From NCBI RefSeq assembly GCF_039673065.1, contig NZ_JBDJKW010000009.1, forward strand, positions 131,385 to 195,384: a stretch of 64,000 bases of DNA, in the 5' to 3' direction. Origin of the DNA: Allobosea sp039673065 (GTDB lineage Bacteria > Pseudomonadota > Alphaproteobacteria > Rhizobiales > Beijerinckiaceae). The notes beneath the pieces were generated by a model that was not told where the DNA came from, searched no databases, and worked only from the letters and a program-made list of their open reading frames with translations. This document shows positions 1 through 10,361 of this stretch, piece after piece (within the stretch, counting starts at the first letter, position 1; every line of letters begins with the position of its first letter). A program made the position numbers and the translations under genes.

Positions 1-653
1 GTCTTGAGGATCTCGGGTCCGACCTTCTCGTCGAGATAGGTGCCGACCTGCTCCATCAGCTGCTCGACGCGGCCGTCGAAGAAGTGGTTGGCGCCCTCGA
101 CCACAGCGTGCTCGATCTGGATGCCCTTCTGGGTCTTCACCTTCTCGATGACGGCCATGACCTCCTTGACCGGCGCGACGCGGTCTTCCGAGCCGTGCAC
201 GAACAGGCCCGAGGAAGGGCAGGGCGCCAGGAAGGAGAAATCGTAGCGGTTGGCCATCGCGGCGATCGACAGGAATCCCTCGATCTCCGGGCGGCGCATC
301 AGCAGCTGCATGCCGATCCAGGCTCCGAAGGAGACGCCGGAGATCCAGCAGCTCTTGGCTTCGGGATTGAGCGCCTGCATCCAGTCGAGCGCGGCGGCCG
401 CGTCCGAGAGCTCGCCGGCGCCATGGTCGAACTGGCCCTGGCTGCGGCCGACGCCGCGGAAGTTGAAGCGCAGCGCCGAGAAGCCGCGATTCACGAAGGT
501 GTAGAACAGGTTGTAGACGATCTGGTTGTTCATCGTCCCGCCGAACTGCGGGTGCGGGTGCAGGATGATCGCCAGCGGCGCGCCCCGCTTCTTGGCGGGC
601 TGGTAGCGGCCTTCGATACGGCCGGCCGGTCCATTGAAGATCACCTCGGGCAT
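1..653 (-). CDS. Alpha/beta hydrolase, COG2945-like (C-terminus cut by window edge)
   Basis: Read on the minus strand from ATG at 653; the frame stays open to base 1, giving about 217 codons, close to the usual length of this family, so only a few C-terminal residues are missing. The protein has the HPHP segment at residues 32-35 typical of these dienelactone-hydrolase-like enzymes, the nucleophile elbow GVSFG with Ser108, and a late ANHFF segment that would supply the catalytic His. No signal peptide is visible, so it is probably cytoplasmic. It is divergent from the suf operon. The substrate cannot be told from sequence; a carboxyl-ester or acyl-peptide-like hydrolase is the family expectation. 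Confidence 0.85.
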   Translation of the reverse strand, partial: MPEVIFNGPAGRIEGRYQPAKKRGAPLAIILHPHPQFGGTMNNQIVYNLFYTFVNRGFSALRFNFRGVGRSQGQFDHGAGELSDAAAALDWMQALNPEAKSCWISGVSFGAWIGMQLLMRRPEIEGFLSIAAMANRYDFSFLAPCPSSGLFVHGSEDRVAPVKEVMAVIEKVKTQKGIQIEHAVVEGANHFFDGRVEQLMEQVGTYLDEKVGPEILK

Positions 654-735
654 CTGCTCTCGCCTCTTGCTCGGCCTCGCCGCCGAAAAACCGGTTGGAG
701 CCGTGCCGGACCGAGGTCCGCAGGCCCGCCCGCCC

Positions 736-764
736 TTGACGGCTACGCCGCTCGCACCCTAAAT
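736..764 (+). promoter_or_regulatory. Sigma70-type promoter for the suf operon
   Basis: TTGACG at 736-741, a 17-base spacer, and CTAAAT at 759-764 give a near-consensus housekeeping promoter pointing into the cysteine desulfurase gene. Transcription would start near 770-772, directly at the Irr-like palindrome, leaving a leader of about 175 bases. Confidence 0.6.
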
Positions 765-771
765 CAGGCGC

Positions 772-786
772 TTAGAATGGTTCTAA
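772..786. promoter_or_regulatory. Irr/ICE-like operator (TTAGAATGGTTCTAA)
   Basis: A perfect inverted repeat TTAGAA-TGG-TTCTAA lies immediately after the predicted -10 element. It matches the form of the iron control element bound by the haem-dependent regulator Irr in rhizobia, which is known to act on suf operons. A site at the transcription start fits repression of Fe-S assembly when iron is short. The operator role is inferred from motif and place. Confidence 0.6.
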
Positions 787-944
787 TGGCCGTGAACAAG
801 ACCGGAACGGAAGGGCGTCTCGCCGCTTGCCGCTCCGGGCATCGCGGCACGGACGCGCGGCTATAGCACGGCGGCGGGGTGCGATTTCAAGCATTTCGTG
901 CCGGAGGCCAAAGGCGGCGCAGGGAAACGGGAGCGGAAAGACCG

Positions 945-2150
945 GTGTTCGCGGTGACGCGCAGCTATCTGGACCACAACGCCACGACTCCGGTTCGCCC
1001 GGCCGTGGCGGAGGCCATGCTGCGTGCCTTGCAGATGCCGGGCAACCCGTCCTCCGTCCATGCCGAGGGCCGCGCGGCGCGCGGCGCCATGGAGGCCGCC
1101 CGCGAGGCCGTCGCGGCCTTGTGCGGCACCCGCGCGGCGAATGTCGTCTTCACCAGCGGTGGCACGGAGGCGAACGCGCTCGTGCTCGCGCCCGGCCTCA
1201 GCGATTGCAGCGGCGCGCGCGACTGCATCCGCGCGCCGGTCACCACGCTCTTCCATGCCGCGACCGAGCATGCCTGCGTGCACGACGGCCACCGGTTCCC
1301 GGCCGGGCAGGCCGAGGCGATTCCCGTCGACGCGCAGGGCGTGGTCGATCTGGGCTGGCTCGCGAAGAGGCTGGCTCGCTTCGCGCAGGAACGGCCGGGC
1401 GAGCGCGCGCTGGTCTCGATCCATCTCGCCAACAACGAGACCGGCGTCGTCCAGCCCCTGGCCGAGGCGGCGGCGATCGTGCGCCTTCACGGCGCCCTGC
1501 TTCATTCCGACGCGGTGCAGGCCGCCGGCAAGCTCGCGCTCGACATCGAGGCGCTCGGCGCCGACATGCTGACGCTCTCGGCGCACAAGCTCGGCGGGCC
1601 GAAGGGCGTCGGCGCCGTGGTGTTCCGTAGCGGCGCGCTGGAGCTCTCGGGCAAGCTGCTACGCGGCGGCGGGCAGGAGCGTGGCTGGCGGGCGGGCACC
1701 GAGAACGTCGCCGGCATCGTCGGCTTCGGCGTCGCCGCGAGCGAGGCGAAACAGGCGCAGGCGCGCGAATCCGCGCGGTTGTCCGGCCTGCGCGACCGTC
1801 TGGAGGCCGGCGTGCTCGCCCTGGCGCCCGACAGCGTGGTCTTCGGCCGCGGAGCCGCGCGCCTTCCCAACACTAGCGCGTTCGCCACGCCGGGCGTGAA
1901 GGCCGAGACCGCGCTGATCATGCTCGATCTCGCCGGCGTCGCGCTCTCCTCCGGCTCGGCCTGTTCGTCGGGCAAGGTCCGGCGTTCCCATGTGCTCGAC
2001 GCCATGGCAGTAGACCCGGCCATGAGCGAAGGGGCCTTGCGCGCGTCGCTCGGATGGAGCACCTCGGAGGCGGACATCGACGCGTTTCTGACGGCCTACG
2101 CGAAAGCGCTGGCCGCGACACCGAACCGGAGCGCCCAGGTCGCCGCCTGA
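945..2150 (+). CDS. Cysteine desulfurase, IscS/NifS class, first gene of the suf operon
   Basis: A PLP enzyme that takes sulfur from L-cysteine as a persulfide for Fe-S assembly. The N-terminus YLDHNATTPV, the PLP lysine in SAHKLGGPKG (about residue 215) and the active-site loop SSGSACSSGK with the catalytic Cys near 340 are all present. Length of about 401 residues is normal. The frame is open from GTG 879, but the first 22 codons look non-coding. GTG 945 follows a GGGAG sequence; GTG 954 (protein beginning VTRSYLDHN) is an equally reasonable start. sufB follows after 60 bases. The operon thus carries two desulfurases, this one and SufS, as in other rhizobial suf operons. Confidence 0.9.
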   Translation: MFAVTRSYLDHNATTPVRPAVAEAMLRALQMPGNPSSVHAEGRAARGAMEAAREAVAALCGTRAANVVFTSGGTEANALVLAPGLSDCSGARDCIRAPVTTLFHAATEHACVHDGHRFPAGQAEAIPVDAQGVVDLGWLAKRLARFAQERPGERALVSIHLANNETGVVQPLAEAAAIVRLHGALLHSDAVQAAGKLALDIEALGADMLTLSAHKLGGPKGVGAVVFRSGALELSGKLLRGGGQERGWRAGTENVAGIVGFGVAASEAKQAQARESARLSGLRDRLEAGVLALAPDSVVFGRGAARLPNTSAFATPGVKAETALIMLDLAGVALSSGSACSSGKVRRSHVLDAMAVDPAMSEGALRASLGWSTSEADIDAFLTAYAKALAATPNRSAQVAA

Positions 2151-2210
2151 CGCGAGCCGCAACACGAAGACCGAACCGGCGGGCCTTGAACCCGCGACAG
2201 GAGTGCAGAC

Positions 2211-3683
<1,473 letters not shown>

Positions 3684-3703
3684 TCCGATCGATCGTTTTC
3701 GAG

Positions 3704-3770
3704 ATGCCCGGGCCGAGCCCGGGCATGGCGCCGGGATGAAGCGCGTCATGGTCGGGCCTAGCCCGAGCAT
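3704..3770. repeat. Two tandem REP-like hairpins between sufB and sufC
   Basis: The first hairpin has perfect 10-base arms ATGCCCGGGC / GCCCGGGCAT (3704-3713 and 3717-3726, 3-base loop). The second (3748-3757 and 3761-3770) has arms ATGGTCGGGC / GCCCGAGCAT with one mismatch and a 3-base loop. The sequence around 3745-3757 resembles the reverse complement of the element at 19421-19450, so this looks like a member of a dispersed family that could set the relative amount of sufB and downstream mRNA. Confidence 0.65.
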
Positions 3771-3794
3771 CTTCAGCAGAATGGAACACTGACA

Positions 3795-4547
3795 ATGCTC
3801 GAAATCCGCAATCTGGTCGTCAAGATCGCCGACGAGGACAAGCAGATCCTCAACGGGCTCAACCTCACCGTGAACGATGGCGAGGTCGCCGCGATCATGG
3901 GGCCGAACGGCTCCGGCAAGTCGACGCTCTCCTACGTCATCGCCGGCAAGGAGGACTATGAGGTCCTCGACGGCGAGATCCTGCTCAACGGCGAGAACAT
4001 CCTGGAGATGGAAGCCGATGCGCGCGCCGCCGCCGGCGTCTTCCTCGCCTTCCAGTATCCGCTGGAGATCCCCGGCGTCGCCACCATGACCTTCCTGAAG
4101 GCGGCGATGAACGCCCAGCGCAAGGCGCGCGGCGAGGCCGAGCTGCTGACGCCGGACTTCATCCGCCAGGTCAACGCGGCCGCCGACAAGCTCGGCATCG
4201 CTCGCGACATGCTGCGCCGCCCGCTCAATGTCGGCTTCTCCGGCGGCGAGAAGAAGCGCATGGAGATCCTGCAGATGGCGCTGCTGGCGCCGTCCATGTG
4301 CATCCTCGACGAGACCGACTCGGGTCTCGACATCGACGCCCTGCGCATCGTCGCCGACGGCGTCAACGCGCTGCGCGACAAGAACCGCGGCTTCCTGGTC
4401 ATCACCCACTACCAGCGCCTGCTCGACCATATCGTGCCCGACACCGTGCACGTCATGTCGAAGGGCCGCATCGTGAAGACCGGCGGCAAGGACCTGGCGC
4501 TCGAGCTCGAGAAGAGCGGCTACGCGTCCTACACCGAGGCCGCGTGA
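3795..4547 (+). CDS. sufC: Fe-S cluster assembly ATPase SufC
   Basis: A 250-residue ABC-type ATPase without membrane domain that powers the SufBCD scaffold. Walker A GPNGSGKST (about residues 36-44), the signature FSGGEKKRME and Walker B CILDETDSGLD are all intact. The stop codon overlaps the sufD start (ATGA), implying translational coupling and matched production of the two partners. Confidence 0.97.
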   Translation: MLEIRNLVVKIADEDKQILNGLNLTVNDGEVAAIMGPNGSGKSTLSYVIAGKEDYEVLDGEILLNGENILEMEADARAAAGVFLAFQYPLEIPGVATMTFLKAAMNAQRKARGEAELLTPDFIRQVNAAADKLGIARDMLRRPLNVGFSGGEKKRMEILQMALLAPSMCILDETDSGLDIDALRIVADGVNALRDKNRGFLVITHYQRLLDHIVPDTVHVMSKGRIVKTGGKDLALELEKSGYASYTEAA

Positions 4548-5896
4548 TGGCCGTGGTCACTCCGTTGAAGACGGCTGCGGAGCAGCAGCTCTCCCAGCAG
4601 TTCGCCCAGGCCAAGGCGACCCTTCCGGGCGCCGGTGCCGTCGCCAGGCTGCGTGACGAGGCCTTCGCCGGTTTCGAGGCGCGCGGCCTGCCCAATCGCC
4701 GCCTGGAATCCTGGCGCTATACCGATCTGCGCTCGATGCTGCGCGAGGCCATGCCGCCGGCCCAGGCCGGCGAGCGGCCGCAGGCGATCGCCGATCGGCT
4801 GGCGCTCCAGACGATCTCGGGGCCCCGCCTCGTGCTGATCGACGGCTGGTTCAGTGCCGCCGATTCCGACCTGCAGGGCTTGCCCGAGGGCGTGACCGTG
4901 CGCAGCCTGTCCGAGGCGCTGGCCCAGGCGCCAGACGCCTTCGCCGCGGCTTTCGACCTGCCGGAGATCGCGCGCGACGACAGCGCGCTGATGCTGAATG
5001 CCGCCTTCGCGAGCGACGGCGTGCTGATCGAGGTGGCACCCGGCGTCGCGCTGGCGCAGCCGCTGCTGATCCTGTCGCTCGGCTCGGGCGCGCGCGAGGC
5101 CGCCATCGTCTCGCGCTCGCGCGTGGTCGTCGGCGCCGGCGCCAAGGTTGCCGTGGTCGAGGTACATGAGAGCCTCGGGCCCAGCCCGACGCAGAACAAC
5201 CAGGCGCTGGCCTTCTCCGTCGCCGACGGGGCCGAGGTCCAGCATGTCCGCATCGTCACGCGCCAGCGGGCCGAGACCGTCCAGGTCCAGTCGCTGATCG
5301 TCGAGATCGGCAAGGAGGCGAACTTCGCCTCGGTGGCGCTGGCGGTGAACTGCGGCGTGCTGCGCCAGCAGAGCTTCGTGCGCTATGCCGGCGAGCACAG
5401 CAATGCGGCGCTGCGCGGCATCAACCTGCTCAGCCGCCGCGAGCATTGCGACGTCACGCTGGTCATGGACCACGCCGCGGCGCATGGCGAAAGCCGCGAG
5501 CTGTTCAAGACCATCGCCGAAGGCGAGGGCACCGGCGTCTTCCAGGGCAAGGTCATCGTCCGCCCGCACTCGCAGAAGACGGATGGCGGCATGAAGAGCC
5601 ACGCGCTGCTCCTCAACGAGGGCGCGACCATGTACAACAAGCCGGAACTCGAGATCTTCGCCGACGACGTGGTCTGCGGCCATGGCGCGACCGTCGCCCA
5701 GATGGATTCCGAGCAGCTCTTCTACCTGATGGCGCGCGGCCTGCCGCGGCCGGTGGCGGAATCGCTCGTCCTGGCCGCCTTCGTTGGCGAGGTCACCGAA
5801 TTCGTCGGCGACGAAAGCGTGCGCGAGATCATCGGCCGCGAGATCGACGCCTGGCTGGCCCAGCGCGGCGCCGCTCCCAAGTCCGGAGCCGCCTGA
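4547..5896 (+). CDS. sufD: Fe-S cluster assembly protein SufD
   Basis: 449 residues from the ATG that overlaps the sufC stop; the frame is open further upstream inside sufC, but that extension is shadow sequence. The protein has the N-terminal helical region with NRRLESWRYTD, the beta-helix core, and the C-terminal CGHGATVAQMDSEQLFYLMA segment characteristic of SufD. SufD pairs with SufB and has a role in iron entry to the scaffold. Its stop overlaps the next gene by one base. Confidence 0.96.
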   Translation: MAVVTPLKTAAEQQLSQQFAQAKATLPGAGAVARLRDEAFAGFEARGLPNRRLESWRYTDLRSMLREAMPPAQAGERPQAIADRLALQTISGPRLVLIDGWFSAADSDLQGLPEGVTVRSLSEALAQAPDAFAAAFDLPEIARDDSALMLNAAFASDGVLIEVAPGVALAQPLLILSLGSGAREAAIVSRSRVVVGAGAKVAVVEVHESLGPSPTQNNQALAFSVADGAEVQHVRIVTRQRAETVQVQSLIVEIGKEANFASVALAVNCGVLRQQSFVRYAGEHSNAALRGINLLSRREHCDVTLVMDHAAAHGESRELFKTIAEGEGTGVFQGKVIVRPHSQKTDGGMKSHALLLNEGATMYNKPELEIFADDVVCGHGATVAQMDSEQLFYLMARGLPRPVAESLVLAAFVGEVTEFVGDESVREIIGREIDAWLAQRGAAPKSGAA

Positions 5897-6105
5897 TGCC
5901 CTATGTGAACCTGCAGATCACCGCCGGCGTGACGCGCGAGCAGAAGGCCCAGGTGGTCAAGGAGTTCACCGAGACGCTGGTGCGCGTGCTCGGCAAGAAC
6001 CCGCAGAACACGCATATCGTGATCCAGGAGATCAACCGCGAGGACTGGGGCCATGCCGGCCAGCTCGTGGCCGATCGTCCCGCCGCGCCGGCTGCTAAGG
6101 GTTGA
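5896..6105 (+). CDS. 4-oxalocrotonate tautomerase-like protein embedded in the suf operon
   Basis: 69 residues starting MPYVNLQITAGVTREQK. After removal of Met this leaves the N-terminal proline that is the catalytic base of the 4-OT family; the downstream TETLVRVLGKNPQNTHIVIQ segment also fits the family fold. The ATG shares one base with the sufD stop, and the sufS start follows the stop by one base, so it must be co-transcribed and probably translationally coupled. No tautomerase is needed by known Suf chemistry, so its role here is unknown; a promiscuous keto-enol or enamine tautomerase is possible. Confidence 0.9.
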   Translation: MPYVNLQITAGVTREQKAQVVKEFTETLVRVLGKNPQNTHIVIQEINREDWGHAGQLVADRPAAPAAKG

Positions 6106-6106
6106 G

Positions 6107-7345
6107 ATGAGCACGATCGCGAAGCCCTACGACGTCGAGACCGTCCGGAAGGATTTCGCGATCCTCTCCCGCGAGGTCTATGGCAAGCCTCTGACCTATC
6201 TCGACAACGCCGCCTCGGCCCAGAAGCCCGAGGCGGTGATCGCGGCGATGACGCGGCTGATGCGCGAGGACTATGCCAATGTCCATCGCGGGCTGCACTA
6301 TCTCGCCAACGCCTCGACCGAGGCCTATGAGGCGGCCCGCGAAAGCGCGCGCCGCTTCCTCAACGCCGCCCATCTCGAGGAGATCGTCTTCACGCGCTCT
6401 TCCACCGGTGCGCTGAACACCGTCGCCTCCTCGCTGGGGCGGCATCTGCGCATCCAGGAAGGCGACGAGATCATCCTCTCGATCCTGGAGCACCATTCCA
6501 ACATCGTGCCCTGGCACTATTGGCGCGAGCGCCATGGCGCCGTGATCAAATGGGCGCCGGTCGACGAGGACGGAAACTTCCTCCTCGACGCGTTCGAGAA
6601 GCTTATCACGCCGCGCACCAAGGTGGTGGCGATGACGCACATGTCGAACGCGATCGGCACCATCGTGCCGATCGCGGAGGTGGCGCGCATCTGCCAGAGC
6701 TACCGCATCCCGCTTGTCGTCGACGGCTCGCAGAGCGCGGTGCACATGCCGATCGACGTGCAGACGCTGGGCTGCGACTTCTACGCCTTCACCGGCCACA
6801 AGACCTATGGGCCGACCGGTTCCGGCATCCTCTGGGCCAAGCGGGAATGGCTGGACAAGCTGCCGCCCTATGAGGGCGGCGGCGAGATGATCGTCACCGT
6901 CAGCGAGGACGCGGTCACCTATAACGATCCGCCGCATCGCTTCGAGGCCGGCACGCCGGCGATCATCGAAGCGGTCGGGCTCGGCGCGGCGCTCGACTAC
7001 ATGATGGCGCTCGGCCTGGAGAACATCGCCGCCCACGAAGCCGAGCTGACGCGCTACGCCATGCAGCGCCTCGGCGAGATGAACGCGATCCGCCTCATCG
7101 GCACCGCCCGTGACAAGGGCTCGATCGTCTCCTTCGAGATGAAGGGCGCGCATGCCCACGACGTCGCCACCGTCATCGACCGCTCTGGCGTCGCGGTGCG
7201 GGCGGGCACCCATTGCGCCATGCCGCTGCTGGCGCGATATGGCGTGACCTCCACCTGCCGTGCGTCCTTCGGGCTCTACAACACGCTCGCCGAAGTCGAT
7301 ACACTGGTCGAAGCCCTGCGAAAGGCCGAGACGCTCTTCTCCTGA
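6107..7345 (+). CDS. sufS: Cysteine desulfurase SufS (class II)
   Basis: 412 residues from ATG 6107, chosen because it directly follows the tautomerase stop; the upstream in-frame extension is inside that gene. The PLP lysine is Lys232 in FTGHKTYGPTG, and the active-site cysteine is Cys370 in RAGTHCAMPLL. The short loop around the cysteine marks class II SufS rather than IscS. No sufE or sufU gene is in the window, so the sulfur acceptor that normally partners SufS must be elsewhere. Confidence 0.96.
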   Translation: MSTIAKPYDVETVRKDFAILSREVYGKPLTYLDNAASAQKPEAVIAAMTRLMREDYANVHRGLHYLANASTEAYEAARESARRFLNAAHLEEIVFTRSSTGALNTVASSLGRHLRIQEGDEIILSILEHHSNIVPWHYWRERHGAVIKWAPVDEDGNFLLDAFEKLITPRTKVVAMTHMSNAIGTIVPIAEVARICQSYRIPLVVDGSQSAVHMPIDVQTLGCDFYAFTGHKTYGPTGSGILWAKREWLDKLPPYEGGGEMIVTVSEDAVTYNDPPHRFEAGTPAIIEAVGLGAALDYMMALGLENIAAHEAELTRYAMQRLGEMNAIRLIGTARDKGSIVSFEMKGAHAHDVATVIDRSGVAVRAGTHCAMPLLARYGVTSTCRASFGLYNTLAEVDTLVEALRKAETLFS

Positions 7346-7374
7346 GCGGGCTCGCGCCGGATGGAACACTCATC

Positions 7375-7758
7375 ATGACCGACAGAGTTGCCGACGACCT
7401 GAAGCCGAACCAGCCGACTCTCGGCGCCAGTTCCGGCCTGCCGCCCGAGGAGATCGACCGCCTGACCGACGATATCGTGGCGGCCCTCAAGACCGTCTAC
7501 GATCCGGAGATCCCGTCCGACATCTACGAGCTCGGCCTGATCTACCGCGTCGACATCGCCGACGATCGCCATGTCAGCATCGACATGACCCTGACGGCGC
7601 CGGGCTGCCCGGTCGCGGGCGAGATGCCCGGCTGGGTCGAGAACGCGGTCGGCACGGTCGGCGGCGTCTCGGGCGTCACGGTCAACATGACCTTCGACCC
7701 GCCCTGGGATCAGTCGCGCATGTCGGACGAGGCCCGCGTCGCCCTCGACATGTGGTGA
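7375..7758 (+). CDS. sufT: SufT, DUF59/MIP18-family Fe-S maturation factor
   Basis: 127 residues from ATG 7375, preceded by a weak GGA site. The DUF59 core YDPEIPSDIYELGLIYRVD and the segment TLTAPGCPVAGEMP with the conserved cysteine are clear. SufT proteins assist transfer of clusters to target enzymes. It ends the operon and is followed 54 bases later by a terminator. In many rhizobia sufA comes next; here it does not. Confidence 0.93.
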   Translation: MTDRVADDLKPNQPTLGASSGLPPEEIDRLTDDIVAALKTVYDPEIPSDIYELGLIYRVDIADDRHVSIDMTLTAPGCPVAGEMPGWVENAVGTVGGVSGVTVNMTFDPPWDQSRMSDEARVALDMW

Positions 7759-7812
7759 GGCTCGTGGCGCGCAGCGCCGCTGCCAGCTCACGAGCCATCC
7801 AGCCATAAACAG

Positions 7813-7848
7813 GAAGCCCGGAGGACGTCCTCCGGGCTTCTTCGTTTC
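7813..7848 (+). terminator. Intrinsic terminator of the suf operon
   Basis: A perfect 14-base inverted repeat, GAAGCCCGGAGGAC (7813-7826) directly followed by its complement (7827-7840), then TTCGTTT. It may also serve the convergent small gene at 7874-8062. Confidence 0.8.
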
Positions 7849-7873
7849 GTACTGTTCTGCGCTACGCCGGTGG

Positions 7874-8062
7874 TCAGCCGCGCCGCTCCTTGGGCGCGCC
7901 GGCCTTGGTCGGGGTCGCCGGGGCGACCGGGTCGCTCGCCGGAAAGCTGTCGGCCAGCGCCTTGTCGAGTTCCTTGTCGGCCGACTTGGCCCCGGCCTGC
8001 TTCTGCGCCTGCTGCTCCTTGCGCAGGCTCTTCACCGCCGGGCTGTCCTGAGTATTCGTCAT
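7874..8062 (-). CDS. Small conserved protein with DSFPASDPVA motif
   Basis: 62 residues from ATG 8062, chosen over an upstream in-frame ATG because GGGGAGG stands just before it. The protein is hydrophilic and Lys/Gln/Ala-rich, with no signal or membrane segment. It carries LDKALADSFPASDPVAP, a motif seen in many short proteobacterial proteins of unknown function, some annotated as stress-related. Transcribed toward the suf terminator; divergent from no obvious partner. Confidence 0.7.
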   Translation of the reverse strand: MTNTQDSPAVKSLRKEQQAQKQAGAKSADKELDKALADSFPASDPVAPATPTKAGAPKERRG

Positions 8063-8158
8063 AGGCCTCCCCTCGCTCGTCCATCTCGGGGCGACCGCCG
8101 TTGCCGGCTGCGCCCCTGCGGGAGACAAACGTGGCGCCGCGCGGGAAGGTTCCCGCTG

Positions 8159-8593
8159 TCAGCGCGGGATGACCGCCGTCGCCTCGATCTCGACCAGCGC
8201 GGCCGGCTCGACCAGCGCCGAGACGGCGACCACCGCCATGGCGGGGAAGTGCCGGCCGAAATGGGCGCGGTAGACCGGGCCGAGCTCCGAGAGGCAGGAG
8301 CGATAGGCTTCGATGTCGGTGACGTACCAGGTCAGGCGCACGATATCCTCGACGCGCCCGCCGCCGGCCTCGACCACCGCCCTGATATTGGCGAAGGTCT
8401 GGCCGATCTGCGCGAGAAAGCCCTCGGCGAAGACGCCCTGTTCGTTCCAGCCGACGAGGCCGCCCGTCACCAGCAGCCGGCCCTCGGCGATCATGCCGTT
8501 GGCGTAGCCGCGGGGCTGCGGCCAGCCTTCCGGCAGGACCGGGCGGGCCCCCGGCGAGGTGGTCGGGGCTTGGGGCGGCGCGCCGCTGCTCAT
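8159..8593 (-). CDS. RidA family enamine/imine deaminase-like protein
   Basis: 144 residues with the RidA/YjgF fold: LLVTGGLVGWNEQG, the long central helix with QTFANIRAVVEAGG, and RLTWYVTDIEAYR, followed by the FPAMAVVAVSALVEPAALVEIEA strand region. RidA proteins hydrolyse reactive enamines and imines. It is the last gene of the minus-strand anthranilate cluster, 28 bases after the CoA ligase. The ring-reduced product of the monooxygenase encoded at 13929 is a cyclic enamine, so a role in its deamination is attractive but only inferred. Confidence 0.88.
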   Translation of the reverse strand: MSSGAPPQAPTTSPGARPVLPEGWPQPRGYANGMIAEGRLLVTGGLVGWNEQGVFAEGFLAQIGQTFANIRAVVEAGGGRVEDIVRLTWYVTDIEAYRSCLSELGPVYRAHFGRHFPAMAVVAVSALVEPAALVEIEATAVIPR

Positions 8594-8621
8594 GGCGTTT
8601 CCTGTCGTCTTTCGGTCTGGG

Positions 8622-10268
<1,647 letters not shown>

Positions 10269-10361
10269 CGCGTTCCCCTGGCAATTTTGCCTGTCATGGG
10301 CCGGCTACCCCATCCCGGAAGGCTCGCCGTGCGGCGGCTCCCGGGGCGGTGTCGCCGACGG

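Noticed and set aside
879..944. Extended N-terminus of the first cysteine desulfurase from GTG 879
   Set aside because: The additional residues are Arg/Gly-rich and unlike the family start; conserved sequence begins only at about 957.
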